Assembly: GCF_002109495.1 (NCBI RefSeq)
Contig: NZ_LVJN01000020.1
Location: forward strand, 976,300 to 1,040,299
Direction of reading: 5' to 3'
Length of the DNA stretch: 64,000 nucleotides
Source of the DNA: Magnetofaba australis IT-1
GTDB lineage: Bacteria > Pseudomonadota > Magnetococcia > Magnetococcales > Magnetococcaceae
Shown here: in pieces, positions 17,199 through 25,031 of the stretch
How the letters are laid out: every line of letters begins with the position of its first letter
Position numbering within the stretch: the first letter of the stretch is position 1
Position numbers and translations under genes: made by a program
Notes under the pieces: generated by a model
Told to the model about the DNA's origin: nothing
Database searches by the model: none
What the model saw: only the letters and a program-made list of their open reading frames with translations

Positions 17199-17496
17199 TG
17201 GTCCGCTCCGCCACGGCAAGAGAAAATGTCCACTGATGTGTGAGGCTTAGTCGCGCCCATGTATCCGGCCTGTTGATGAGGGGCTTGTCGCCCTCTGGCC
17301 CTGATGGAATTTGCGCGTGGCCCTCCTCAACACACCCTCGGCCTCTATGGGCCCTTGGGCGAAACAGGTTCTTGACCACGCAGGGCTATGCCGTTTCACG
17401 CCATCAATCTCGACTCTCTCTCGCAACCTGGCTGGTGGGATCTCTTTCTCTTTCCTTATCGGCCTGTTTTTCTTTTAGAGTTGTATTGCGCTCTCT
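17199..17496 (-). ncRNA. Candidate seekRNA/bridge RNA region of the insertion sequence
   Basis: This is non-coding sequence between the transposase stop and the element end, where IS1111-type elements are known to encode their guide RNA. CGCCCATGTAT at 17254-17264 matches exactly the left insertion junction at 17189-17199 (host CGCCCA plus element TGTAT). ACACCC at 17332-17337 matches the right flank at 18631-18636. On the transposase strand the two matches come in the same order as the two target halves. The 11-base match is hard to get by chance in 300 bases; the 6-base one is not. No transcript is shown. Confidence 0.45.
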
Positions 17497-18540
17497 CTAC
17501 ACAGCGGCGCTGGCCCCATAGGCCTCCTGCTTCACCAGCATCGCCCACGCGCTGCGCGCCATGCGGTTGGCCAGCGCCACCACTGCTCTATTTGCGCCGC
17601 GACGTTCCGACACCGACACTGCCCACTGGCTGCGGCGATCCGGCTTGTTTTCACACACGCGCAACGCCGCCCGCGCCCCATGAATCAACAGGGTGCGAAG
17701 ATAACCGTTTCCCCGCTTGCTGATCCCCGTCAGCCACGCCTTGCCCCCTGTGGAGTGCTGATTCGGAACCAACCCTATCCATGCCGACAGCTCCCGGCCA
17801 TTCTTAAACGCCCGCACATCCCCCACCGACGCCAACAGCGCCGTCGCCGTGATCGGACCCACTCCCGGGATCGTCATCAGCAATCGACACTGCGGCTCCG
17901 CCTTGGCCAGCGCCTCAATCTCACGCTCATATTTGCCGATGCGCTCATCCAAATGCGCCAGCTCATCGCGCTCATCCTCCAGAATTACGCGAAAATTGGC
18001 GCTCATTTCCGAGCTCTCATCACTCAAAATCAGCACAATCGCCCGCCGCGCCTGTTTGATGCTCTTGGGAAAGACAATCCCATACTCGGCAAGCAGTCCG
18101 CGAATCTGGTTCACCAACGCCGTGCGGTTCTTCACCGCCAGACTGCGCACCCGATGCAACGCTAGAATTTCTTGCTGGGCAACGCTTTTGATCCCCACAA
18201 AACGCATATTCGGACGCTGTACCGCTTCACATATCGCCTCTGCATCCACGCTGTCGTTCTTGTGCCGCTTCACGTAGGGCTTCACATATTGCGGCGCCAT
18301 CAAACGCACATCATGCCCATATCCCTGAAATTTCCGCGCCCAATGGTGGGCGCCGCTACTGGCTTCCATCCCCACCAGGCACGGCGGCAGTTGCGCCATG
18401 TACTCCAGGAGCTCGTCTCGTTTCAGTCGCTTCTTGAGAACGCTTTTGCCGCGCGCATCGACGCCATGCAACTGAAACACGCTCTTGCCCAGATCAATCC
18501 CCAGTACCCGTACCTGTCCGTTTTCGATATGATTGCTCAT
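17497..18540 (-). CDS. IS110/IS1111-family transposase (DEDD-Ser recombinase)
   Basis: A 347-residue guide-RNA-type transposase. The N-terminal RuvC-like DEDD domain has GIDLGKSVF (Asp16), GMEASSGAHHWA (Glu59) and KNDSVDAEAI (Asp96, Asp99). The C-terminal Tnp20 domain has TIPGVGPITATALLASVGD and PNQHSTGGKAWLTGISKRGN, which contains the serine proposed as nucleophile in the family. It is full length with no frameshift, so the element may be active. The ribosome-binding sequence GGAG sits within a copy of the element's terminal repeat (see 18540-18623). Confidence 0.9.
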   Translation of the reverse strand: MSNHIENGQVRVLGIDLGKSVFQLHGVDARGKSVLKKRLKRDELLEYMAQLPPCLVGMEASSGAHHWARKFQGYGHDVRLMAPQYVKPYVKRHKNDSVDAEAICEAVQRPNMRFVGIKSVAQQEILALHRVRSLAVKNRTALVNQIRGLLAEYGIVFPKSIKQARRAIVLILSDESSEMSANFRVILEDERDELAHLDERIGKYEREIEALAKAEPQCRLLMTIPGVGPITATALLASVGDVRAFKNGRELSAWIGLVPNQHSTGGKAWLTGISKRGNGYLRTLLIHGARAALRVCENKPDRRSQWAVSVSERRGANRAVVALANRMARSAWAMLVKQEAYGASAAV

Positions 18541-18623
18541 GGTCCGCTCCGACTCCGTTTAGATGGAAAAACACACCACCATCTTGGCCCATTGCGAGGC
18601 CGTTTGGGTAGCGGAGCGGACCA
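18540..18623 (-). promoter_or_regulatory. Inverted repeat pairing the IS end with the transposase start region
   Basis: On the transposase strand the element's end repeat TGGTCCGCTCCG (from 18623 inward) is exactly complementary to CGGAGCGGACCA, which contains the GGAG ribosome-binding site and the A of the ATG at 18540. An RNA entering from outside the element could fold a 12-base-pair stem that hides the start; an RNA starting inside the ~60-base loop could not. Confidence 0.5.
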
Positions 18624-18637
18624 TTCCATTACACCCG

Positions 18638-18681
18638 CTGGGGGCGCGGCCCCCAGACCCCGCCGCCGACCAGTCGGCGGC
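18638..18681. repeat. Right part of the hairpin array split by the insertion sequence
   Basis: Hairpins CTGGGGGCGCGGCCCCCAG (18638-18656) and GCCGCCGACCAGTCGGCGGC (18662-18681). Together with 17145-17194 this rebuilds a continuous array like the one at 7396-7473. It lies about 100 bases downstream of the bacteriohemerythrin gene. Confidence 0.8.
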
Positions 18682-18782
18682 CAATAGTCAGCGCAAGCGC
18701 CACCTGCATCACGCAAACATTGGACGTTCTCTCCAGGACTGGTTTTCATGGTTTTCGGATTTGCGTCGAAGCCTCGGCGGGG

Positions 18783-19184
18783 TCAATCGGACTCAAAACC
18801 CTTCATGCGCGCATAGGCGGCGGTGGCGGCGTCCATGGTGTGGGCGTGGTTGAGCAGCCACTGGGGGAATTCATTCTCAATGTAGTCCCGCGCCGGGGCC
18901 AGTTGGCCGCGGCGCATCTGCTCGCGCAGGGCGTCATACCCGGCCAGGGTGCGCAGGTGCTCGCCCCGATGCACCGGCGCCGGGGGAAAGGCGATTTTGT
19001 CCATCAGCGCCTCTTCGCGGGCGAAGTGTTCGCGCATGTGGGTGAGCCACTTGTCGAACAGCGCCGGGAATTGATCCTCCGACGCGCCGATCATGGCGTT
19101 GGCCAACGCCACCGACTCGGCGTGGTCGGCGTCCATAAATTCCAGCCCCATGCGGGGCACGTCGTTGAAGTCAATCAGCGGCAT
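18783..19184 (-). CDS. Bacteriohemerythrin
   Basis: A 133-residue single-domain hemerythrin that binds O2 at a non-haem di-iron centre. Likely iron ligands are His21, His49, His53 and Glu57 in HMREHFAREEALM, His72 and His76 in VHRGEHL, and His/Asp in the C-terminal WLLNHAHTMD. There is no extra domain or membrane segment. GGAGGAG precedes the ATG and lies in the 19-base gap after argJ, so the two may be co-transcribed. Single-domain hemerythrins are common in microaerophilic, chemotactic bacteria, where they store or deliver oxygen. Confidence 0.85.
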   Translation of the reverse strand: MPLIDFNDVPRMGLEFMDADHAESVALANAMIGASEDQFPALFDKWLTHMREHFAREEALMDKIAFPPAPVHRGEHLRTLAGYDALREQMRRGQLAPARDYIENEFPQWLLNHAHTMDAATAAYARMKGFESD

Positions 19185-19203
19185 ATGCGCTCCTCCGCTC
19201 GGC

Positions 19204-20424
19204 TTAGGTGCGATAGTCGGCGTTGATGGAGACGTATTCGTGGGTCAAATCGCAGCTCCACACCTCCGCCCGCCCATCGCCTGAACCCAGATCGATGCTG
19301 ATCTCGATCTCATCGCGCTTCATCACCGCTTGTCCCATCTCTTCGGTGTAGCTGGCGGCGCGGCCGCCGCGCTCGACGATGAGCGCCTCGCCCAGATGGA
19401 TGGTCGTCGCATCGGGGTCGAAGGGGACGCCCGCATACCCCACGGCGGCGATGATGCGCCCCCAGTTGGGGTCGGAGCCAGCGCAGGCGGTCTTCACCAG
19501 AGAGCTGCGCGCCACGCTCATGGCCACCTGCTTGGCCCCAGCGTCATCGGGCGCGCCGGTGACGCGCAGGGTGAGGAACTTGCTCGCCCCTTCGCCATCG
19601 CGCACAATCCACTGCGCCAACTCCTTGGCCAGACTCTCCAACGCATGGGCGAAGGCGGCGGCGCGGGGGTCGTCGGGATCTTCGATCAGGGCGTGTTCGG
19701 CCTGTCCCGAGGCGAACAGCATGCAGGTGTCGTTGGTGGAGGTGTCGCCATCCACGCTGATGCAGTTGAAGCTGACGCCATTGGCGCGCTCCAGCAGAGT
19801 TTGCAAGGCGCGCGGGGCGATGAAGGCGTCGGTGAAGATGTAGCCCAGCATGGTGGCCATGTCCGGGTGGATCATGCCCGAGCCCTTGGCGATGCCCACC
19901 AGAGTCACCGGCGCGCCGTCGATCTCCACATGGCGCGCGCCGCCCTTGGGGAAGGTGTCGGTGGTGGCGATGGCGCGGGCGGCGGCCTCCCACTTGCCCG
20001 GGGCTAGAGCGTCGCGCAGGCCCGGTAGGGCGTCATTGATCTTCTGTGCGGGCAGGGGCTCGGCGATGACGCCGGTGGAGGAGAGGAACACCGCGCCATC
20101 GGGGATCTCCAGCAGGTCGGCCACGGCGCGGGCGTTGGAGAGGGCGTTGAGCATCCCTTGCGGGCCGGTGCAGGCGTTGGCGTTGCCGGAGTTGACCAGC
20201 AGCGCGCCCGCGCGCTCATTGGCCAGATGGTCGCGGCACAGGGTCACCGGCGCGGCGACCACGCGGTTGTTGGTGAACACGCCCGCCACCGCGGTATCGG
20301 CGGCCATGCGCGCCAGCAGCAGGTCCAACGCGCCATTCTTTTTGATGCCGCAGTGGGTCGCGGCGGTTTCGAATCCGGCGACGGCGGGCAGTTGGGACAG
20401 ATCGGGCGGCGCGCCTACGGCCAT
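19204..20424 (-). CDS. argJ: Bifunctional ornithine acetyltransferase / N-acetylglutamate synthase
   Basis: A 406-residue enzyme of arginine synthesis that moves the acetyl group from N-acetylornithine to glutamate, and in bifunctional forms also uses acetyl-CoA. The self-cleavage site lies in KGSGMIHPDMATMLGYIF, with the nucleophilic Thr near residue 190 starting the beta chain. The N-terminal NNRVVAAPV and NSGNANACTG are typical, as is the C-terminal GSDPNWGRIIAAVGYAG. GAGGAA stands before the ATG. No other arg gene is nearby. Confidence 0.95.
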   Translation of the reverse strand: MAVGAPPDLSQLPAVAGFETAATHCGIKKNGALDLLLARMAADTAVAGVFTNNRVVAAPVTLCRDHLANERAGALLVNSGNANACTGPQGMLNALSNARAVADLLEIPDGAVFLSSTGVIAEPLPAQKINDALPGLRDALAPGKWEAAARAIATTDTFPKGGARHVEIDGAPVTLVGIAKGSGMIHPDMATMLGYIFTDAFIAPRALQTLLERANGVSFNCISVDGDTSTNDTCMLFASGQAEHALIEDPDDPRAAAFAHALESLAKELAQWIVRDGEGASKFLTLRVTGAPDDAGAKQVAMSVARSSLVKTACAGSDPNWGRIIAAVGYAGVPFDPDATTIHLGEALIVERGGRAASYTEEMGQAVMKRDEIEISIDLGSGDGRAEVWSCDLTHEYVSINADYRT

Positions 20425-20605
20425 GGCGGTTCCTCACGCAGATGGTGCGCTTCGGGCTCGTTTTGGGATGCCCGGCGCGGTATAGTAAACGCTTTGCACG
20501 CGGATTTTCGCCACCGGCGAAGGGCGCGCGCTATTCGCTTCAGAATGCGCCGATTATCGGTCATTGTGCGATAAATCACAACAGTTTGACGTAGGTGGAG
20601 CAGCG

Positions 20606-21070
20606 ATGCACGGCAACGAATTCGCCGAACGGCTCAAAGGCCGTTTCGATGGTATGATCCGCATTGAGGACGTTCACAGTCTGGGCGAGCGCATGGCGGC
20701 GTTCAGCGCCTGGTGGGTATGCGAACCGCTGGGCGAGGAGGAGATCGTCGAAAAGATGGATGGCGAGCAGGCGCAGCGTCTGCTGCTGTCGCTGGCCGAT
20801 GAGATTCTGCGCGAGGAGAAGGGGGTGTGGTCCACCATGGTCTACTCCCAGCGCATCGACGATGTGAAGATCATCAAGGTGTATCATCCGCGCCGGGCGG
20901 GCAGCTCCTGCGGCGGCGGCAAGAGCAAAATCGCGCCGTGGTGGGTGTTCGTCAATGTGGAGCCCCACGCCTGGCCGGAGTGGAAGCCCAAAGCCGAACC
21001 CGCCACGCCCGCCAAGGCGGAGGCTATGAAGGCCGCCGGACGCACTTGGTGGAAGAAGGTGTTTGCGTGA
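20606..21070 (+). CDS. Hypothetical protein, 154 residues
   Basis: A soluble protein I do not recognise. It has a helical N-terminus, then EEIVEKMDGEQAQRLLLSLADEILREE, a beta-rich middle (MVYSQRIDDVKIIKVYHP), a glycine-rich loop SSCGGGKSK and a Trp-rich end (APWWVFVNVEPHAWPEW). The ATG at 20606 has AGGTGGAG upstream; the frame to 20564 has no such signal. Its TGA overlaps the GTG start of the Nudix gene, so the two are translationally coupled, which hints at a shared role. Confidence 0.65.
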   Translation: MHGNEFAERLKGRFDGMIRIEDVHSLGERMAAFSAWWVCEPLGEEEIVEKMDGEQAQRLLLSLADEILREEKGVWSTMVYSQRIDDVKIIKVYHPRRAGSSCGGGKSKIAPWWVFVNVEPHAWPEWKPKAEPATPAKAEAMKAAGRTWWKKVFA

Positions 21071-21477
21071 GCGCAGGCGGCGCGGGCAAGCCGCTGCTGC
21101 TGGTGAGCGCGGCGCTGATTGAAGACGCCGCCGGGCGGGTGCTGTTGACCCAGCGCAAACCCCGTGCGCATCTGCCGCTGTGTTGGGAGTTTCCTGGCGG
21201 CAAGGTGGAGGCGGGGGAGACCCCGGAGGCGGCGTTGATGCGGGAGATGCGCGAAGAGGTGGGAATCGAGATCGCCGATCTCAAACCCTGGCGCTTCGTG
21301 TCGCACGACTACGCAACGTTTCACCTGCTGATGCCGCTGTTTTCCTGTCGCATCGCGTCGGGAGAGCCGCAGGCGCTGGACGTGCATGCGGTGGCGTGGT
21401 TCGAGCGGGATCAGCTACGCGCACTCGACTGGCCGCCTGCGGACGAGCCGCTGCTGGAGGCGCTGTTGGCGCAGTAG
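21067..21477 (+). CDS. mutT: (Deoxy)nucleoside triphosphate pyrophosphohydrolase, MutT-type Nudix
   Basis: A 136-residue Nudix hydrolase, probably cleansing 8-oxo-dGTP from the nucleotide pool. The Nudix box GX5EX7REUXEEXGU is complete from GKVEAGE through REMREEVGI. WEFPGGK, TQRKP and the C-terminal VAWFERDQLRALDWPPAD are MutT-like. The GTG at 21067 overlaps the preceding stop and has GAAGG upstream; longer frames read into the previous gene. It ends six bases from the convergent GGDEF gene. The symbol reflects family, not proven orthology. Confidence 0.8.
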   Translation: MSAGGAGKPLLLVSAALIEDAAGRVLLTQRKPRAHLPLCWEFPGGKVEAGETPEAALMREMREEVGIEIADLKPWRFVSHDYATFHLLMPLFSCRIASGEPQALDVHAVAWFERDQLRALDWPPADEPLLEALLAQ

Positions 21478-21483
21478 CGCGCG

Positions 21484-22797
21484 TCAGCTATCCACGCAGA
21501 CCTGGTTGCGGCCTTTAGACTTGGCTTCGTAGAGGGCTTGGTCGGCGCGCTCCACCAGCATGCGGATGGAGTCGTGAGCGCGATACTGCGCCACCCCAAA
21601 ACTGCAGGTGATGCCGCCGGCTTGCGGCATCTCTGTCTGCTCGATCAGCTTGCGCAGCTTCTCGGCCAGCAGGCGCGCGTCTTCACTGCCGCTCTCCGGG
21701 GTGATCAGCACAAACTCCTCGCCGCCCCACCGCGCCACGGTATCGGAGGCGCGCAGATTGTTCTTCACCAGTTCGATCAACTTTTTCAGCACATCGTCGC
21801 CCGCGTTGTGGCCGTAGGTGTCGTTGACCTTCTTGAAGTGGTCGATATCGAACATGACGATGGAGAGCGGGCTGCGGTGGCGCATGGCGCGATGCATCTC
21901 CGCATGCATCACCCCCTCCAGGCGCGCGCGGTTGCAGGCTCCGGTCAGCGCGTCGGTGTAGGCGATCTCCTCCAGATTGCGCATCTGGTTTTCGATGAAG
22001 GTGATGTCCGACAGGGTGAGGATGTACTTGCCCGACTCCGGCGCGGCGTTGACCGTCACCGCAAACGGGCGCACTTCGCCTTCATGGTCACCAGCCCCGT
22101 GGGGGCAGTTGCGCTTCAGGTAGACGATGGGCGGCTTCTCCTGCTCTTTGAGCAGTCGGCTGATCCAGTTGTTCTGATTGATGGGTTCGTAGTCGGCGCC
22201 GTCCAGCGAGACCTTGAGCTGGAGATCTTCCAGTCGGTCGTGAAACTGTTTGACCGATTCAATGCCCAGATAGTCGAGAAATGCGCGGTTGAGATATTCA
22301 ATGCGTTGATCGTTAACCACCATCAACAGATTGGGCTGGATATCCAGCACAAAGCGCAGGTAGCGGTTGGCCTCGGCCTGCTCGCGTTGGCGCCACAGCA
22401 GGCGCGCGCACTTCTCTAACGCAGTGATCAACTGGTGGGGGTCGGTGGGCTTGAGCACATAGCGGTCGATGCTCAGCTCAATGGACCGCATGAAGTACTC
22501 GTCATCGTTATACGCGGTGGTGACGATGATGGGAACGTCGTCGTTCTGTTCGCGAATGGCGCGGGCCATGGCCAAGCCATCCATCACCGGCATCAGGATG
22601 TCGGTGATCACCATGTCCGGTTGGCGGGAGGCGAACAGAGTCAGCCCCTCCTGACCGTTGGCGGCGGTAATCAATTCCCCCACGCGACGCTTCAAAAACA
22701 GCGACAACTGCAGACGTATCTCTTCATTGTCCTCTACATAGAGGATCGTCAGGGACTTGAGAAACTCTTGCGTGGAGAGGGTTTTGGTCTGCTCCAT
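21484..22797 (-). CDS. Response regulator with PAS and GGDEF domains (diguanylate cyclase)
   Basis: A 437-residue cytoplasmic protein. Residues ~15-130 are a receiver domain with ILYVEDNEE and the phospho-acceptor Asp in VITDILMPVMDG; ~145-270 a PAS-like domain; ~275-435 a GGDEF domain with the active site RWGGEEF. RASD five residues before the GG pair is an intact I-site. GGGAG precedes the ATG. No histidine kinase is adjacent, so the phosphodonor is unknown. It should raise c-di-GMP on phosphorylation. The 238-base gap upstream holds nothing else I can support. Confidence 0.88.
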   Translation of the reverse strand: MEQTKTLSTQEFLKSLTILYVEDNEEIRLQLSLFLKRRVGELITAANGQEGLTLFASRQPDMVITDILMPVMDGLAMARAIREQNDDVPIIVTTAYNDDEYFMRSIELSIDRYVLKPTDPHQLITALEKCARLLWRQREQAEANRYLRFVLDIQPNLLMVVNDQRIEYLNRAFLDYLGIESVKQFHDRLEDLQLKVSLDGADYEPINQNNWISRLLKEQEKPPIVYLKRNCPHGAGDHEGEVRPFAVTVNAAPESGKYILTLSDITFIENQMRNLEEIAYTDALTGACNRARLEGVMHAEMHRAMRHRSPLSIVMFDIDHFKKVNDTYGHNAGDDVLKKLIELVKNNLRASDTVARWGGEEFVLITPESGSEDARLLAEKLRKLIEQTEMPQAGGITCSFGVAQYRAHDSIRMLVERADQALYEAKSKGRNQVCVDS

Positions 22798-23035
22798 TAA
22801 CGCTCCCGTCTCATCAATCTTCTGATGCGGCGATCGGAGTGAGGCGTTTGCTCGCCGGTTGTTTTATCGATCGTCCCTGCGTAAATACAGTGACATCTGA
22901 ATGTGCATTGGGTTCAACGCCCAGCGGGCTCGGAAAAATACCACAAAAAAACGGTAAAACGCACGCTTTCCGTGCGGCGGTTAACAATTTCAGGATCTTC
23001 CCTGCAAATCTTAGGCGCGTTGATGCGCAATACGG

Positions 23036-23905
23036 TTACGCGCCAGGGTCGGGATTTTTCCACCCATGGCCGAACAGGAAGTCCAGCGTCACCAGCAAAG
23101 AGCCATCGGCGGCGCAAAAGCGTTGGCGATAGAGCTCCTCCAGCGCGCGCAGATGGCCGCGCCCGAGCAGCCCCTTTTGTGCGGCCCGATAGGGGCTGAC
23201 CGCGCCGCCGTCGCGCAGCATGCCCAGCAGGTCCGCCAGGGTGGGGACCTCCACGCAGGCGAACTCGCGGTCGGCCACCGGCAGGGTGAAGCCTGCGGCG
23301 GCCAGGGCGTCGCCCAACTCGCGCACGTCCGGGTATTGCGGAATGCGCGGGCGATGGGGATGTCCATGGGTTTGATCCATCTGGCGAGCGCAGGCGGCCA
23401 GTTCGTGAAACGCCTCGCGTCCGGGCACGGAGAAGAGCAGTAGGCCATCGCCAGTCAGCACGCGGCGGCACTGCTCCAGCGCCGCAGGCAGATCGCCGCT
23501 CCAGTGCAGGGACAAATTGGCCAAAATCAGGTCAAAACTATTGCTGGCAAAGGGTAGCGCCAGCAGGTCGGCGGCCACAAACGGCGGCGCGGCGCGCAGC
23601 AGCTTGCGGCGCGGGCGCAGCGCCCGGGCGGCGGTCTGCGACAGGCTGAGGGTGATCACCTGCGCTTTGGGCCAGCGTTGGGCGATGGCGGCGGCGGTGG
23701 CGCTGGTGCGGTCGCCCAGGTTGAGAATGCGGCGCGGCGCGATTTTGATGCCGTCGAGTTTGTCGCCCAGCAGCAGGCCGGTTTGATACAGTGGGCCGTC
23801 GTCGAAGGGGAAGTCGCGCGCCGCGCGGCTCCAGGCGCGACGGGGGGCGGCGCGATCGAACGGCGGCGGCGCGATGGGGATCATGGGAGCGTTGGGCTCG
23901 GACAT
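23036..23905 (-). CDS. BioC/NDUFAF5-like methyltransferase
   Basis: A 289-residue class I methyltransferase fold resembling BioC (malonyl-ACP methyltransferase) and the NDUFAF5 hydroxylase group. FDLILANLSLHWSGDLP and CRRVLTGDGLLLFSVPG match these families well, and the N-terminal FDRAAPRRAWSRAARDFPF is typical. Motif I is atypical: ILNLGDRTSATA in place of the usual DLGCGTG, so SAM binding may be altered. It starts at ATG 23905, 70 bases from the divergent comF gene; this pairing recurs in alphaproteobacteria. Confidence 0.7.
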   Translation of the reverse strand: MSEPNAPMIPIAPPPFDRAAPRRAWSRAARDFPFDDGPLYQTGLLLGDKLDGIKIAPRRILNLGDRTSATAAAIAQRWPKAQVITLSLSQTAARALRPRRKLLRAAPPFVAADLLALPFASNSFDLILANLSLHWSGDLPAALEQCRRVLTGDGLLLFSVPGREAFHELAACARQMDQTHGHPHRPRIPQYPDVRELGDALAAAGFTLPVADREFACVEVPTLADLLGMLRDGGAVSPYRAAQKGLLGRGHLRALEELYRQRFCAADGSLLVTLDFLFGHGWKNPDPGA

Positions 23906-23975
23906 GGACAATAGCCTGTTTAGCGGGGAAAATAGAGCCTTGCGCGCACGCCGGGCTACAGGCATTGTGCGATGC

Positions 23976-24701
23976 ATGAGCGGGATTGGCAAGCCATTGG
24001 CCCGAACGTTGCTCAATTGGGCGCTGCCCGAGCGTTGCGCGCTCTGCGGCGAGGACGCCGCGCCGTTAACTGACGGCGCCTGCGCTGTCTGTTTGGCGCA
24101 ATTGCCGCCCATGCCGCCGCCCGGTTGCGCGCGCTGCGGCGCCCAGACCGGCGCGCCGCTGGATGTGTGCGGGGCGTGTCACGATCAGGTCGATATTCAG
24201 GATGCAACCTGGCGCGCGTTCCCTTATGAAGAGCCGATCCGCACCCTGGCCACCGGTTTGAAGTATCATGATCGCACGCGCTGGGCGCATCTATTGGGGG
24301 CTTGGGCCGCAACGCGGTTGGAGGCCCCTGTGCGGGCGTTTGCGCCGGACTGCATCACGCCCATGCCGTTGCACTGGCGTCGGCTGCTGTTCAAGCGCGG
24401 CTATAACCAGTCGGCGCTGCTGGCGCGGGTGCTGGCCAAACGGCTGGGCGTTCCATTGGACACCCGGGGCTTGCGCCGGGCGCGCGCCACGCCGCCCCAG
24501 ACCGGTCTGTCGCGACGGGCGCGATTGCGCAATGTGCGCGGTGCGTTTGCGGTGCGTGATGACCGCTTTATGGGGCGTCGCGTGTTGTTGATTGATGATG
24601 TGATGACCACCGGCGCCACCACCTTTGAAGCCGCGCGGGTTCTCAAACGCGCCGGCGCGGCGCAGGTGGCGGTGGCGTGTATGGCGCGCACGCAGAAATA
24701 G
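23976..24701 (+). CDS. comF: ComF-family phosphoribosyltransferase-like protein
   Basis: A 241-residue ComF protein with an N-terminal zinc-finger-like region (CALCG, CAVC, CARCG, CGAC, residues ~18-68) and a phosphoribosyltransferase fold. The PRPP-loop signature is VLLIDDVMTTGATT, and FKRGYNQSALLA and TPPQTGLSRRARLRNVRGAF are family hallmarks. ComF helps bring single-stranded DNA to recombination during transformation in several bacteria. The ATG at 23976 is chosen because family members start just before the first CxxC; upstream ATGs overlap the divergent gene. Confidence 0.88.
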   Translation: MSGIGKPLARTLLNWALPERCALCGEDAAPLTDGACAVCLAQLPPMPPPGCARCGAQTGAPLDVCGACHDQVDIQDATWRAFPYEEPIRTLATGLKYHDRTRWAHLLGAWAATRLEAPVRAFAPDCITPMPLHWRRLLFKRGYNQSALLARVLAKRLGVPLDTRGLRRARATPPQTGLSRRARLRNVRGAFAVRDDRFMGRRVLLIDDVMTTGATTFEAARVLKRAGAAQVAVACMARTQK

Positions 24702-24761
24702 CGCGTCGTGCTGCAAGTGAATGTGATGATGTTGTGGGAAAGTTAATCCAGGAGAGCGAGA

Positions 24762-25019
24762 ATGCCGCAAGTGACTGTCTACACCACCACCGTCTGCCCC
24801 TACTGCGTGCGCGCCAAAATGCTGCTGCAGAAGAAGGGCGCCTCCTATGAAGAGGTCAACCTTGATAAGGAACCGGGCCGCCGCGACGAAATGCTGAGCA
24901 AGAGCGGCGGCAAGCGCACCGTGCCGCAGATCTTCATTGGCGACAAGCACGTGGGCGGGTGTGACGATCTGTATGAACTGGAGCTCGATGGCGAGTTGGA
25001 CGGCCTGTTGGCCGACTAA
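24762..25019 (+). CDS. grxC: Glutaredoxin 3
   Basis: An 85-residue dithiol glutaredoxin that reduces protein and glutathione disulfides. The active site CPYC is at 12-15, with the cis-proline TVPQIFIG and the glutathione-binding VGGCDDL. It is followed after 12 bases by the carbon-nitrogen hydrolase gene, the same order found in many alphaproteobacteria. A good GGAGAG site precedes the ATG. Confidence 0.93.
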   Translation: MPQVTVYTTTVCPYCVRAKMLLQKKGASYEEVNLDKEPGRRDEMLSKSGGKRTVPQIFIGDKHVGGCDDLYELELDGELDGLLAD

Positions 25020-25031
25020 GGGAGAGACGTG

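Larger units (their letters stand above)
17195..18630 (-). mobile_element. IS110/IS1111-family insertion sequence, apparently complete
   Basis: About 1436 bases with one transposase gene. Inverted repeats lie a few bases inside each end: TGGTCCGCTCCGC at 17199-17211 and its complement at 18611-18623. Subterminal repeats and a long non-coding stretch (about 300 bases) after the transposase gene point to the IS1111 subgroup. The ends are fixed by comparison with the intact hairpin array at 7396-7437: host sequence ...CTCCGCCCA stops at 17194 and ACACCCGCTGGGG resumes at 18631, with one ambiguous A and no target duplication. This 407-base gap downstream of the PilZ gene otherwise holds only the array. 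Confidence 0.85.

Noticed and set aside
18540-18551. Third copy of TGGTCCGCTCCG as the true right end of the IS
   Set aside because: It would leave the ribosome-binding site at the edge and 80 bases unexplained; the flank comparison with 7396-7437 places the end at 18630.
22839-23132. 97-codon plus-strand frame between the response regulator and the methyltransferase gene
   Set aside because: No ribosome-binding site, no motif, and it runs into the antisense of the methyltransferase gene.
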